A stretch of DNA of 64,000 nucleotides from Ahniella affigens (GTDB taxonomy: Bacteria; Pseudomonadota; Gammaproteobacteria; Xanthomonadales; Ahniellaceae), in contig NZ_CP027860.1 in the NCBI RefSeq assembly GCF_003015185.1, forward strand, positions 5,425,001-5,489,000, in the 5' to 3' direction. Below are positions 17,956-26,878 of the stretch, piece by piece. Made by a program: the position numbers and the translations under genes. The notes under the pieces are model-generated. The model was not told the DNA's origin and did not search any database. It saw nothing but the letters and a program-made list of their open reading frames with translations. Every line of letters starts with the position of its first letter. Within the stretch, counting starts at the first letter, position 1.

Positions 17956-20316
17956 TTACTGCCGCTTCGCCCGCGCAAACGCATCGGCAAGCGCATTGCC
18001 CGCGGCAGGCTTCTGACCCATCGCACCGGGCTTCGGACCAAACTCGCGTTGCTTCGGTACGCCGCGCGTGTCGTCGCGTTTCGGGCCGGCCTTGGCGTCT
18101 CCGATCGGATCATCAAGACGCATCGTCAACGCGACGCGCTTGCGGAGCAGATCCACCTCAATGACCTTCACCTTGACGATATCGCCCGTCTTCACCACTT
18201 CGCGCGGATCCTTGACGAACTTGCTGGACAACGCCGATACATGCACGAGGCCGTCCTGATGGACACCGATATCGACAAACGCGCCAAACGCCGCGACATT
18301 GCTGATACGACCTTCGAGCACCATGCCGGGCTTCAGATGGCTGAGCTCATGCACGCCCTCGGCAAATGTTGGCGTGACGAATTCCGGGCGCGGGTCACGA
18401 CCGGGCTTTTCGAGTTCGCGGATGATGTCCTTGACGGTCGGCAAGCCAAATTTTTCGTCGGTGAACTCGGCTGGGTTCAGCTTCTTCAGACTGCTGCCAT
18501 CGCCGATCAGCACGCGAATGTCGCGTCCGGACTTGGCCAGAATGCGCTCCACGACCGGATACGATTCCGGATGTACACCAGACGCGTCCAGCGGGTTGTC
18601 GCCATTAGCGATCCGCAAGAAGCCCGCAGCTTGTTCGAATGCCTTGTCGCCAAGGCGTGGCACCTTCGTCAGGTCAGCGCGGGTCTTGAACGCGCCGTAC
18701 TGATCGCGAAATTTGACGACGTTTTCGGCAACGCCAGCGCTAAGTCCGGACACGCGAGTCAGGAGCGCGGCCGAGGCGGTATTCAGATCGACACCCACGG
18801 CATTCACGCAGTCTTCGACCACGGCATCCAGCGAGCGCGCGAGCTTCACCTGATTAACGTCATGCTGATACTGACCAACACCGATCGCCTTGGGGTCGAT
18901 CTTGACGAGCTCGGCGAGCGGGTCCTGCAGACGACGGGCAATCGACACCGCGCCGCGAAGCGAGACGTCCATTTCCGGAAACTCCTTCGCCGCCAGTTCA
19001 GACGCCGAATACACGGACGCACCGGCTTCGCTGACCACCACCTTTGCCAGCTTCAGCTCCGGATGCTTCTTCATCAGTTCGCTGACCAACTGCTCAGTCT
19101 CGCGACTCGCTGTGCCGTTGCCAATGGCGATCAACTGGACGCCGAGCTGTTTGCAGCCGGCCGCCAGTTGCGAGATCGATTCATCCCAGCGATTCATCGG
19201 CGCATGTGGATAGATGACCCCCGTCGTCAACACTTTGCCGGTGTGATCGACCGCGGCGATCTTCACGCCGGTCCGAAGTCCCGGATCGAGGCCAAGCACG
19301 ACCTTGTGCCCAGCCGGCGCCGCCATCAGCAGGTCTTTCAGATTCGCGGCAAATACGCGGATTGCTTCTTCCTCGGCGGCTTCGCGCAGTTTCCCGAACG
19401 AATCGAGCGTCAAATGCACATGCAGTTTGACGCGCCAGGTCATGCGCGCGCAGTCGAGCAGAAACACATCGCCCGGTCGGCCACGGTCGGCGAGTTTCAG
19501 ATGCGCACCGACGCGGCCTTCAGCGGATTTGTGGCCGGCGGCGGCAATCTCCTCGAACGGCGTCTCGCTCGCGGCATTGCGCGACAGCGCCGCAGCAACC
19601 GGCAACAGCTCCAGGTCGAGAATGCCTTCGTTGCGTCCGCGCATCATCGCGAGCACGCGGTGCGACGGCGCCGCCTGAATCGGCTCGACATGATCAAAGT
19701 AGTCGCGGTATTTGGCACCTTCGGTCTGCTTGCCATCGAGCACCTTGGCGCGCAGCTGCCCGGTCTCCCACAGCCAGTCGCGCAGGCTGCCGACCAGACT
19801 CGGGTCTTCCGACCAGCGTTCCATCAGAATATGGCGGGCCCCTTCGAGTGCGGCCTTGACGTCGGCCACGCCCTTTTCGGCGTCGACAAAGCCCAGCGCG
19901 AAGTCGGCTGGCACCAGGCTCGGATCGTTGAACAGGCCGTCGGCCAGCGGTTCCAGCCCGGCTTCGCGCGCAATTTGCGCCTTGGTGCGTCGCTTGGGCT
20001 TGTACGGCAAGTACAAGTCCTCCAGGCGCGCCTTGCTGTCGGCCGCGAGGATGTCGCCACGCAGCGCGTCGGTCAGTTTCCCTTGCGACTCGATGCTTTC
20101 CAGAATGCTGCGGCGACGGTCTTCGAGTTCGCGCAAGTATCCGAGGCGCTCCTCGAGGGTGCGCAGCTGGGTGTCGTCCAACCCTTCGGTCACTTCCTTT
20201 CGATAACGCGCGATAAACGGCACCGTTGCGCCGGAATCGAGCAATTGGATGGCTGCAGAGACTTGCAGTGGGCGGGCGCCGATCTCTTCGGCAATGCGAT
20301 GTTCAATGGACAGCAT
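17956..20316 (-). CDS. tex: Tex-family S1 RNA-binding transcription accessory protein
   Basis: 786 residues from the ATG at 20316; a TTG at 20337 is the only longer option. The N-terminal region reads [17 protein letters not shown] like other Tex proteins, then comes the YqgF/RNase H-like core ([14 protein letters not shown]), a helix-hairpin-helix region ([22 protein letters not shown]) and a C-terminal S1 domain ([23 protein letters not shown]) with a basic low-complexity tail. Tex binds nucleic acid and is linked to transcription and stress fitness. Length is typical. Divergent from the glycosyltransferase gene. Confidence 0.96.
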   Translation of the reverse strand: MLSIEHRIAEEIGARPLQVSAAIQLLDSGATVPFIARYRKEVTEGLDDTQLRTLEERLGYLRELEDRRRSILESIESQGKLTDALRGDILAADSKARLEDLYLPYKPKRRTKAQIAREAGLEPLADGLFNDPSLVPADFALGFVDAEKGVADVKAALEGARHILMERWSEDPSLVGSLRDWLWETGQLRAKVLDGKQTEGAKYRDYFDHVEPIQAAPSHRVLAMMRGRNEGILDLELLPVAAALSRNAASETPFEEIAAAGHKSAEGRVGAHLKLADRGRPGDVFLLDCARMTWRVKLHVHLTLDSFGKLREAAEEEAIRVFAANLKDLLMAAPAGHKVVLGLDPGLRTGVKIAAVDHTGKVLTTGVIYPHAPMNRWDESISQLAAGCKQLGVQLIAIGNGTASRETEQLVSELMKKHPELKLAKVVVSEAGASVYSASELAAKEFPEMDVSLRGAVSIARRLQDPLAELVKIDPKAIGVGQYQHDVNQVKLARSLDAVVEDCVNAVGVDLNTASAALLTRVSGLSAGVAENVVKFRDQYGAFKTRADLTKVPRLGDKAFEQAAGFLRIANGDNPLDASGVHPESYPVVERILAKSGRDIRVLIGDGSSLKKLNPAEFTDEKFGLPTVKDIIRELEKPGRDPRPEFVTPTFAEGVHELSHLKPGMVLEGRISNVAAFGAFVDIGVHQDGLVHVSALSSKFVKDPREVVKTGDIVKVKVIEVDLLRKRVALTMRLDDPIGDAKAGPKRDDTRGVPKQREFGPKPGAMGQKPAAGNALADAFARAKRQ

Positions 20317-20700
20317 GGGGGACAAATCGTAGACCAATCAGACCCGGCAGGAATACCGAACATCGAATGGTAATCACCCCGGGCGCTTGCATTCAAAGGG
20401 CCGGATGTGGTTGCCCCGGGCTCAGGCCCCGAACCGCGCTGCCCGCAGTTCCTGAAAACGAATGCGAATGGTTCGAATTTGCTAAAGAAAAGAATGACTT
20501 CCGAATGCAATTGCTTAACGTTCCGGCCGCTACCGTTTGCCCACCCGCTACATTGGACCAATCGGCGCAGGCAGCAACTTGGGTGACCGCCCGAGCGTTG
20601 CAGCCCATGATTGGGATCGTCCGGTGCGGCTGACTCACGCCAGAACCACCACTACAAGCGTCTCGAAGCACGCAAGCATTCGGGACCAACAAGAGCACGC
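20317..20700. other. 384-base divergent intergenic region
   Basis: Separates tex (minus) from the glycosyltransferase (plus) and must contain both promoters. An AT-rich stretch at about 20470-20520 (AAAGAAAAGAATGACTTCC) stands out from the surrounding GC. No repeat, hairpin or convincing small gene was seen. Confidence 0.45.
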
Positions 20701-22182
20701 ATGGAAGACGTCACCACCGCAGCACCTACCAAGGCGCCCCAATTCGTCCTGCTCCATTCCTGGAAATGGCTGGCGCTGATCCTCTTGGTCCTGGGCTTTG
20801 CCTTTCAGGGCAGCCGCGGCTTGTGGGAGCCGGACGAAGGCCGGTACACCGAAGTCGGCATGCAGATGCTGAAACGTGGCGACTTCATCACGCCGCATCG
20901 CCATCACCATCGAATCCACCCCACCAAACCGCCGATGACGTACTGGGCGATTGCCGCGAGTGTTGCGATGTTTGGCAAGTCCGAGTGGGCGGTCCGGCTG
21001 CCCTATGCGCTGGCCTTCGTCGCGACCGGGCTGCTGCTGTTCGCCGCGGGGCGCAAGCTGATGCCGGCGTATCCCGCATTGCCCGCGCTGATCTACGCCA
21101 CGATGTTTCTACCGATGCTGGCCACCAACTTGGTGACCACCGATGTGTTTCTGACGCTCTTTGTCACGGCGGGCGCCATCGCCTACCTGGTGCTCGGCCA
21201 CACACGTCTGGGCGTGCGCCTGATGTGGTTGGGTTTCGGGCTCGCCTTTCTCACCAAGGGGCCACCTGCGCTGCTGCCACTCGCCGGTTTACTGATTGCC
21301 CATCGCTGGTCTGGAAGGCCGGTCCGTGCCTTGATTGATGCCTGGGGTCTGATTGTGTTCTTGGTGGTCGCGTTCACGTGGTATGGACTCGTGGTGTGGC
21401 GCAATCCCGGCCTGCTGTCGTATTTCATCCACGATGAAGTGGTCGCGCGAACGATCAGTGACAAGCACGGGCGCTCACCGCAATGGTGGGGCGGTTTTTA
21501 CGTGTATGGGCTGACCCTGCTGATCGGAACCTTGCCGTTTGGATTGAGTCTGATTCACCGCTGGCGCGAGTCACCGCTCACGCGTGTTGGCCGCCAGAAC
21601 CTGCTGAGCGAGGACAAGCTGCTCTGGTGCTGGCTGCTCGTGCCGCTCGTGGTCTTCATGCTGGCCCGCTCGCGTCTGCCGCTCTACCTGCTGCCCCTGT
21701 TCCCGGCCATTGCGCTGCTGATCGCTCGCAACTGGCAGCGCCAGAACCTGGCGCTGCCGCTACGCATGGTGGTGCTGACCCTTTTTGCATCGAGCCTGCT
21801 GGCGCTGAAAGGCTATGCCGGCTACATGCCCAGTCACCAGGACATGCGCTCGTTGTCCGCAGAGATCGCCAGGAAAGTGCCCTTTGCGCCGCACGAACTG
21901 GCGTTCGTCAACACCAAGCCAAAATATGGCCTGGCCTATTACCTGGACATCGACGCCGAGTGGCTCGATATCGGGGGCAATCCGAGTGGCGAGTACGATG
22001 ACAGCCTGGCGTCTGAGTTGTATCAGAACGAAGGTCCGCGGCTTTACTTGCTCCGGCCAGAAAAAGTTGATGCATTCCTCGCCAAGGCCGCCGAGCTCGA
22101 CCAGGAGGTTGCCGACTTCGGGGCCACCCATGGTTATCGCTTGTTTGGTTTGAAGAACACCGTCGATCAACGCCTGAATTGA
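20701..22182 (+). CDS. ArnT/PMT-like membrane glycosyltransferase
   Basis: 493 residues from the ATG at 20701. A short cytoplasmic leader is followed by a first helix and a periplasmic loop with WEPDEGRYTEVG, which carries the Asp-Glu pair typical of GT-C glycosyltransferases, then HPTKPPMTYW and about ten more hydrophobic helices up to residue 395. The C-terminal 100 residues are soluble. ArnT-type enzymes move a sugar from an undecaprenyl carrier to lipid A; other relatives glycosylate proteins or other envelope components. No lipid A modification operon is adjacent, so the acceptor is open. Confidence 0.85.
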   Translation: MEDVTTAAPTKAPQFVLLHSWKWLALILLVLGFAFQGSRGLWEPDEGRYTEVGMQMLKRGDFITPHRHHHRIHPTKPPMTYWAIAASVAMFGKSEWAVRLPYALAFVATGLLLFAAGRKLMPAYPALPALIYATMFLPMLATNLVTTDVFLTLFVTAGAIAYLVLGHTRLGVRLMWLGFGLAFLTKGPPALLPLAGLLIAHRWSGRPVRALIDAWGLIVFLVVAFTWYGLVVWRNPGLLSYFIHDEVVARTISDKHGRSPQWWGGFYVYGLTLLIGTLPFGLSLIHRWRESPLTRVGRQNLLSEDKLLWCWLLVPLVVFMLARSRLPLYLLPLFPAIALLIARNWQRQNLALPLRMVVLTLFASSLLALKGYAGYMPSHQDMRSLSAEIARKVPFAPHELAFVNTKPKYGLAYYLDIDAEWLDIGGNPSGEYDDSLASELYQNEGPRLYLLRPEKVDAFLAKAAELDQEVADFGATHGYRLFGLKNTVDQRLN

Positions 22183-22228
22183 ACGCGGCGAACGCCTCGG
22201 CAGGCAGGTGCATTCCAACCGACCGGGG

Positions 22229-25200
22229 CTAATGTGCTCCGATGCCGCTTCCGCTACGACCGATCTGGCTGGGCGGCACGCCAAACTCTGCCTTGAAGCT
22301 CCGCGAGAAATGCGACAGTGATTCGAAGCCAACCGCGTACGCCACTTCGCTGACCGAACCTTGGTTCTGGCTCAGCAGTTCGTGTGCGCGCCTGAGCCGA
22401 ACCTGGCGCAGGTAGTCTGCCGGCGCCGTGCCCAGACTCTCCTGACACTTCCGGAACAGCGTGCTGCGATCCATATGAAGCTTGTCGGCCAGTGTTTCCA
22501 CGCTGAGCTTGGTGTCGCCGAGACTGCTGAGCAGGACTTGGTCCAAACGCTCACTGAACGTGGCGCGCTTCCTGGTTCCTGCCGATGCCGTGGCTGCCTC
22601 AGCCGCGACCATCGCGCGGGGCGGTTCGCTGAGTCGGCGCGCCAAGCGCTGCTGTGCGGCCAATAGCGCCGCGATGCGCGCGATGAGTTCGGACGTATCG
22701 AATGGCTTCGGCAGGTAGTCGTCGGCGCCAATGGTCAGGCCGCTAACGATGTCGCGCTTCTGCCCGCGGGCACTCAACATCAGCACCGGAATGAATGCGA
22801 TCTCGGGATCGGCGCGGAGTGCGGCCACAAACTCGTGACCGTCCATGACCGGCATCATCAGGTCGGTAACGATCAGATCGGGCGTTTCGGCGCGACTGAT
22901 CGTGAGCGCGTCGGCGCCATTGCCGGCGTCGATGACGCGATAGTTTGGCGCCAGCTGCGATTTCAGAAACGCCCGCAGTTCTTCGTTGTCATCGACCACC
23001 AACACGGTCTTGCCGCTGCTCAGCGCCTGCTGAACCGTACGCTCCATGGCTGCCGGCAAATGGTGTGAGCCATGACCGGCTTCTGGCAGCGGCAGGGCCT
23101 CCAGCGACGCATCCGCTGCCGCCAACGGCAGCAGAAACCAGACTTTGGTGCCGACGCCGAGGGTGCTGTCGATTCCCACTTGTCCGCCATGCAGTTCGAC
23201 GAGCTCGCGGACCAGCGCGAGTCCGATCCCCGTACCGCCGCGAGCCATCTTTTGATGGTGCGCCGACTGGAAATATCGCTCGAACACCTGTGGCACATCC
23301 TCCGCTGGAATGCCCGGGCCCTGATCCTCGATCAGCACGCGTGCATACCCATTGTCTGTGCCCAGATACACGCCCACCAGACTGCCCGAGCCGGAAAACT
23401 TCAGCGCGTTGCCGATCAGATTGGACAGAATCCGACGCAACTGCACCACATCGACCGACACAGGCAGCAGCGACTCTGTCTCGGCGTGAATCTGCAACGC
23501 AATGCCCCGTAGCCGGGCGAGCTCCGCAAAATCCTCGCCGAGTTGTCGGGTGAACGTCGCCAAGTCGATGGTCTGTTTGTGCAGCTTGATCTGGCCCGCT
23601 TCAAGGCGATGCAAATCGAGGACCTCGTCCACGAGATGTTGCATCTGCGCACTGTTCTTCAACGCGGTGTCAGCAAGCTTCGCAGAATCGGGATCGTGAT
23701 TGGCGCGCGCACGCTCACGCAGCGCCTGCAACGGCCCGATCATCAACGTCAGCGGCGTCCGAAATTCGTGCGACACGTTGGCGAAGAAGCGCGTCCGGGC
23801 TGCGCTTTGCTCGGCGAGCTCATCGCGCTGTTGGCGGATCGTCTCGGTCCGCTCGGCAACCTGTGCGCCAAGCTCGCGCGCCCGCAACTCCAGTGCCTGC
23901 ACCCGCCAACGTCGGCCCAGGCTCGCCGCGAAGAGCAGCATGCCGAGCGCGGCCAGCGCATAGAAGGCCTTGGCCCAAAGTGTCAGGTACCAGGGCGCCG
24001 GACGGTACAAGGTGATACGCAACGGGGTCGCGGTCAGGCCCGCATGATCGGTCGCCTCAACTTCAAACACCGATTCGCCGTAGGGCAGCTGCGTGAAATC
24101 CTTGAACGCCTCAGGTCGCCACGCCGACCACTCGCCGCTCCCTGGCAGCAAGCGGTCCCGATATTGCACCGGAGTGCCCAAACTGTAATCGGGCACCGCA
24201 AACTTGAGTCGCATTTCGTCGAGTGCCATCGGCAGGTCCAAGCGATTGGGATAGGCCAACGCGTTCGCTTGCTCGCCCGGACTCGGCCGACCAAGCACCA
24301 CGCCAGCAAAGCGCACGGCCAACGTGGGTCGCCGAAACGGTGCACGCGGCACCCGGAACACGCCTTCATTGGCCGCGATCCAGAGATGGTCGCCATCGAT
24401 CAGCGCGTCATTCCAACTCGGCCCATCCAACAGATACGACAGCGTGGGGTCGGCGGTGAACGTGTTGCGTTGCAGACTGAGCATGCCAGAGGGTGACCAC
24501 AGTCGACCCGGTTCCGAATCAACCGCCATCCGGCGCAGGTTGATTTGAGAACTGAGCAACGTGAGTTGCAATGGCGGCCCCTGCAAGTCCTGGGCCATGT
24601 CGCCCGTCCCAACGAGCAGGCGATCGCCCACCCGAAACACATGGTTCCAGCCCTTCTGCACGCCAGCCGACCCATCCCATCGCTCGATCTGGCTCAAAGA
24701 CCAGTCGGCCGCGGGCCGGACCCGCACCAGGTCACCATCGTTGCTGCCGATCCAGAGGCTGCCGTCAGCTGCCTGGGTGCCGCGCGCGAGGCCGATATCG
24801 AAATTCGGTAGATCGCCGTCGCTTTGCCACGCGCCATCGTCCCAGCGATAGCGCTGCAGGCCCCGGGTGCTGAAGGCGTACACGTGGTTGGGTTGCGTTT
24901 GATCCTGGACCAACTGGTTGATACGTCGGGATGCAAACAGCTGCGTGGCGCTTGATGCGCCATCAAATAGCGCCCACAACGCGTTGTCAGCGCCAATCAG
25001 CAAACTGCCCGACTCGGCATGGCTGAGCAGCGACACGCCGTTTGCCGGACCGTCCACGCGCACAAAGCGCGCAGCGCGCTCAGGCTCTGGCGTCAGCCGG
25101 TAGACGCCTTCGGAGCCTGCCGCGTAAAGCTGCCCCTGATGCCTGTGCACAGCCTCCATGATCGTTGACACGCCCTGCGCGCGACCAAACCTGGTAATGC

Positions 25201-26206
25201 CGCTGCCCAGATCAAGCCGGGCAATGCCGCCCTCCATCGTGACCCACAAGCCCTGTTGGCGGTCGAGGTCGAAGCCCGTGATGCGATTGCCCGGTAACCC
25301 ATCCGCGGTATCCACGCGCTGCGCCAGGGTGCCATCTGAATTCAACACGAGCAGCCCGCCTAGGCGTGTACCGAGGACGATCCGACCATCCGGCAGTGGC
25401 AGTACCGCCGTGGTCTTCAGCGCAGTCCCAAGCGAATCGGCCGCCGAAGGCCAATGTGCGAGGCGCGGGCCTTCGAGGCGCCATAGGCCGCGATCCAGCG
25501 TGGCGACCCAGCCCTGATCCGGCCCGGTCTCGACCATGCCAACGATCGGTGTGCCAATGAGCAAGTCAAAGCGATGGTCGTCGACAAACACCCGGCGCGC
25601 ACCATCGAAACGCTGGATGCCGCTCGTTTCCTGAATCAGGACGGTCTGCCCCAATCGGTACATGTTGCCGATGTGGCGATGGTCGAAGACTTGCAGCGAC
25701 CCGTCCGGCGGCTGCCAGAACACGTGCTCGCGGGTCGCAAAGAACATCCCGTCGGGGCTGATCTTGCTCCGACCGATCATCCCGAACCCGTCTTGTCCGG
25801 CGGCTTGGCTCAAGGAGTGAAACGTGTAGTTGCCGTCGGGGCCTTTGCCGTACCAGCCGAAATCGTCGATCGTGCCAGCCACGAAGCGGTCGCCATCACT
25901 GTCGACGTCCCACACCCATTTGTCGACGCCGGAAGGCATCAGCTTTTGCCAGTACACCCCGTCGAAAACCAACACCGAGTTCGAGGTGGCGATCAGCACC
26001 GAGCCGTCGTCACGCGCGTCAACCGCCCAGTTCTGCGGATGTTCCCGGCCCGGTGCCGGCAGCCAGGTTTGCATGGGCATGGGCAATGGCAGGTCTGCCA
26101 GCGGTGCCGCCAATACCGGCCGAAATGCAGCCGCAGCCATGCCCGCCAGCACCAGGAACGGCAGTCTGGACAATGACTTGGACAAGGTGGCTCGGAGTGG
26201 ATGCAT
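22229..26206 (-). CDS. Hybrid two-component system in one protein (propeller sensor, kinase, receiver, AraC output)
   Basis: 1325 residues from the ATG at 26206, which starts a signal peptide/anchor (MHPLRATLSKSLSRLPFLVL); the frame is open to 26746 but that part is shadowed by a plus-strand gene. Order: periplasmic beta-propeller repeats (about 50-640), a Y_Y_Y-like beta-sandwich (about 650-730), one transmembrane helix (YLTLWAKAFYALAALGMLLF), HisKA (NVSHEFRTPLTL), HATPase (GPGIPAEDV, GGTGIGLAL), receiver (VLVVDDNEE, DLMMPVMDG) and an AraC-type double helix-turn-helix at the end. This is the hybrid architecture best known from Bacteroides carbohydrate utilisation. Ligand and targets are unknown; no glycan-degradation locus is adjacent. 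Confidence 0.92.
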   Translation of the reverse strand: MHPLRATLSKSLSRLPFLVLAGMAAAAFRPVLAAPLADLPLPMPMQTWLPAPGREHPQNWAVDARDDGSVLIATSNSVLVFDGVYWQKLMPSGVDKWVWDVDSDGDRFVAGTIDDFGWYGKGPDGNYTFHSLSQAAGQDGFGMIGRSKISPDGMFFATREHVFWQPPDGSLQVFDHRHIGNMYRLGQTVLIQETSGIQRFDGARRVFVDDHRFDLLIGTPIVGMVETGPDQGWVATLDRGLWRLEGPRLAHWPSAADSLGTALKTTAVLPLPDGRIVLGTRLGGLLVLNSDGTLAQRVDTADGLPGNRITGFDLDRQQGLWVTMEGGIARLDLGSGITRFGRAQGVSTIMEAVHRHQGQLYAAGSEGVYRLTPEPERAARFVRVDGPANGVSLLSHAESGSLLIGADNALWALFDGASSATQLFASRRINQLVQDQTQPNHVYAFSTRGLQRYRWDDGAWQSDGDLPNFDIGLARGTQAADGSLWIGSNDGDLVRVRPAADWSLSQIERWDGSAGVQKGWNHVFRVGDRLLVGTGDMAQDLQGPPLQLTLLSSQINLRRMAVDSEPGRLWSPSGMLSLQRNTFTADPTLSYLLDGPSWNDALIDGDHLWIAANEGVFRVPRAPFRRPTLAVRFAGVVLGRPSPGEQANALAYPNRLDLPMALDEMRLKFAVPDYSLGTPVQYRDRLLPGSGEWSAWRPEAFKDFTQLPYGESVFEVEATDHAGLTATPLRITLYRPAPWYLTLWAKAFYALAALGMLLFAASLGRRWRVQALELRARELGAQVAERTETIRQQRDELAEQSAARTRFFANVSHEFRTPLTLMIGPLQALRERARANHDPDSAKLADTALKNSAQMQHLVDEVLDLHRLEAGQIKLHKQTIDLATFTRQLGEDFAELARLRGIALQIHAETESLLPVSVDVVQLRRILSNLIGNALKFSGSGSLVGVYLGTDNGYARVLIEDQGPGIPAEDVPQVFERYFQSAHHQKMARGGTGIGLALVRELVELHGGQVGIDSTLGVGTKVWFLLPLAAADASLEALPLPEAGHGSHHLPAAMERTVQQALSSGKTVLVVDDNEELRAFLKSQLAPNYRVIDAGNGADALTISRAETPDLIVTDLMMPVMDGHEFVAALRADPEIAFIPVLMLSARGQKRDIVSGLTIGADDYLPKPFDTSELIARIAALLAAQQRLARRLSEPPRAMVAAEAATASAGTRKRATFSERLDQVLLSSLGDTKLSVETLADKLHMDRSTLFRKCQESLGTAPADYLRQVRLRRAHELLSQNQGSVSEVAYAVGFESLSHFSRSFKAEFGVPPSQIGRSGSGIGAH

Positions 26207-26359
26207 TTGCCTGGATGGTGCAGGGCTTTGCATGGCCGATGCAAGCGCCATGAACTGCGGACCGGCAGCAGTCGCGATGGCGCCTTCGTTCGTACAGTCT
26301 GGCCCACGCTGGCAGGGCGACCCCGGAAGGACTCCGTTCATGGCCTTGTCCGCGCCATC

Positions 26360-26821
26360 ATGAGTGTCGGGCAGGCAGCCAACATGTTCAACGAGGATTT
26401 CGAGTTTCCCGAGAACCGCATTCTGTCGGTCCAGGCCGACACGCGCGCGCCCCCGAGTGTGAGCGGCAACGGCGACTTCGCCCGCCAGGGCATGGGGCGC
26501 CCGGGACTCAATTCCGACATTCAGGACACCGAGGGCACGCTGTTGATTCCGATCGGGGCGATTGTGGACTTGCTGAGCGAGCACCCGCTCGAAGTCGATG
26601 AACTTCGCGACCACCTCGGCTCCGCGCTTCGCATCTATGCGCGCCGCGTCAGGGATCGGGCCGAGGTGGCGCTGCTCCAGCGCGGCAGCGATGAGCGCTG
26701 GCAGCATTTGGGCTGGAATCGCGTGCAGTCGGACGTCGACATCCATTGGTTTGCGCGGGCGGTGCTGATTGGCCCGAGCGTGCGTTACGAACTTGACTCG
26801 GCGCAGATCCGGCTCGATTGA
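26360..26821 (+). CDS. Unknown 153-residue protein
   Basis: Starts at the ATG at 26360 (MSVGQAANMFNEDFEF); an ATG at 26384 is an alternative. The sequence is protein-like, with a disordered first third and a second half containing an amphipathic helical segment (LLSEHPLEVDELRDHLGSAL) and a WFARAVLIGP segment. No family recognised. Divergent from the hybrid two-component gene, with about 150 bases between starts, so the two may share a regulatory region. Confidence 0.55.
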   Translation: MSVGQAANMFNEDFEFPENRILSVQADTRAPPSVSGNGDFARQGMGRPGLNSDIQDTEGTLLIPIGAIVDLLSEHPLEVDELRDHLGSALRIYARRVRDRAEVALLQRGSDERWQHLGWNRVQSDVDIHWFARAVLIGPSVRYELDSAQIRLD

Positions 26822-26878
26822 AGTACCTCAGGCGAAGTCACCGGTGCCACGGCACAGACGTGTGGCTAGCATTGGCGG

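Noticed and set aside
17920-20373. 817-codon plus-strand open frame opposite tex
   Set aside because: Shadow of tex; no domain and atypical composition.
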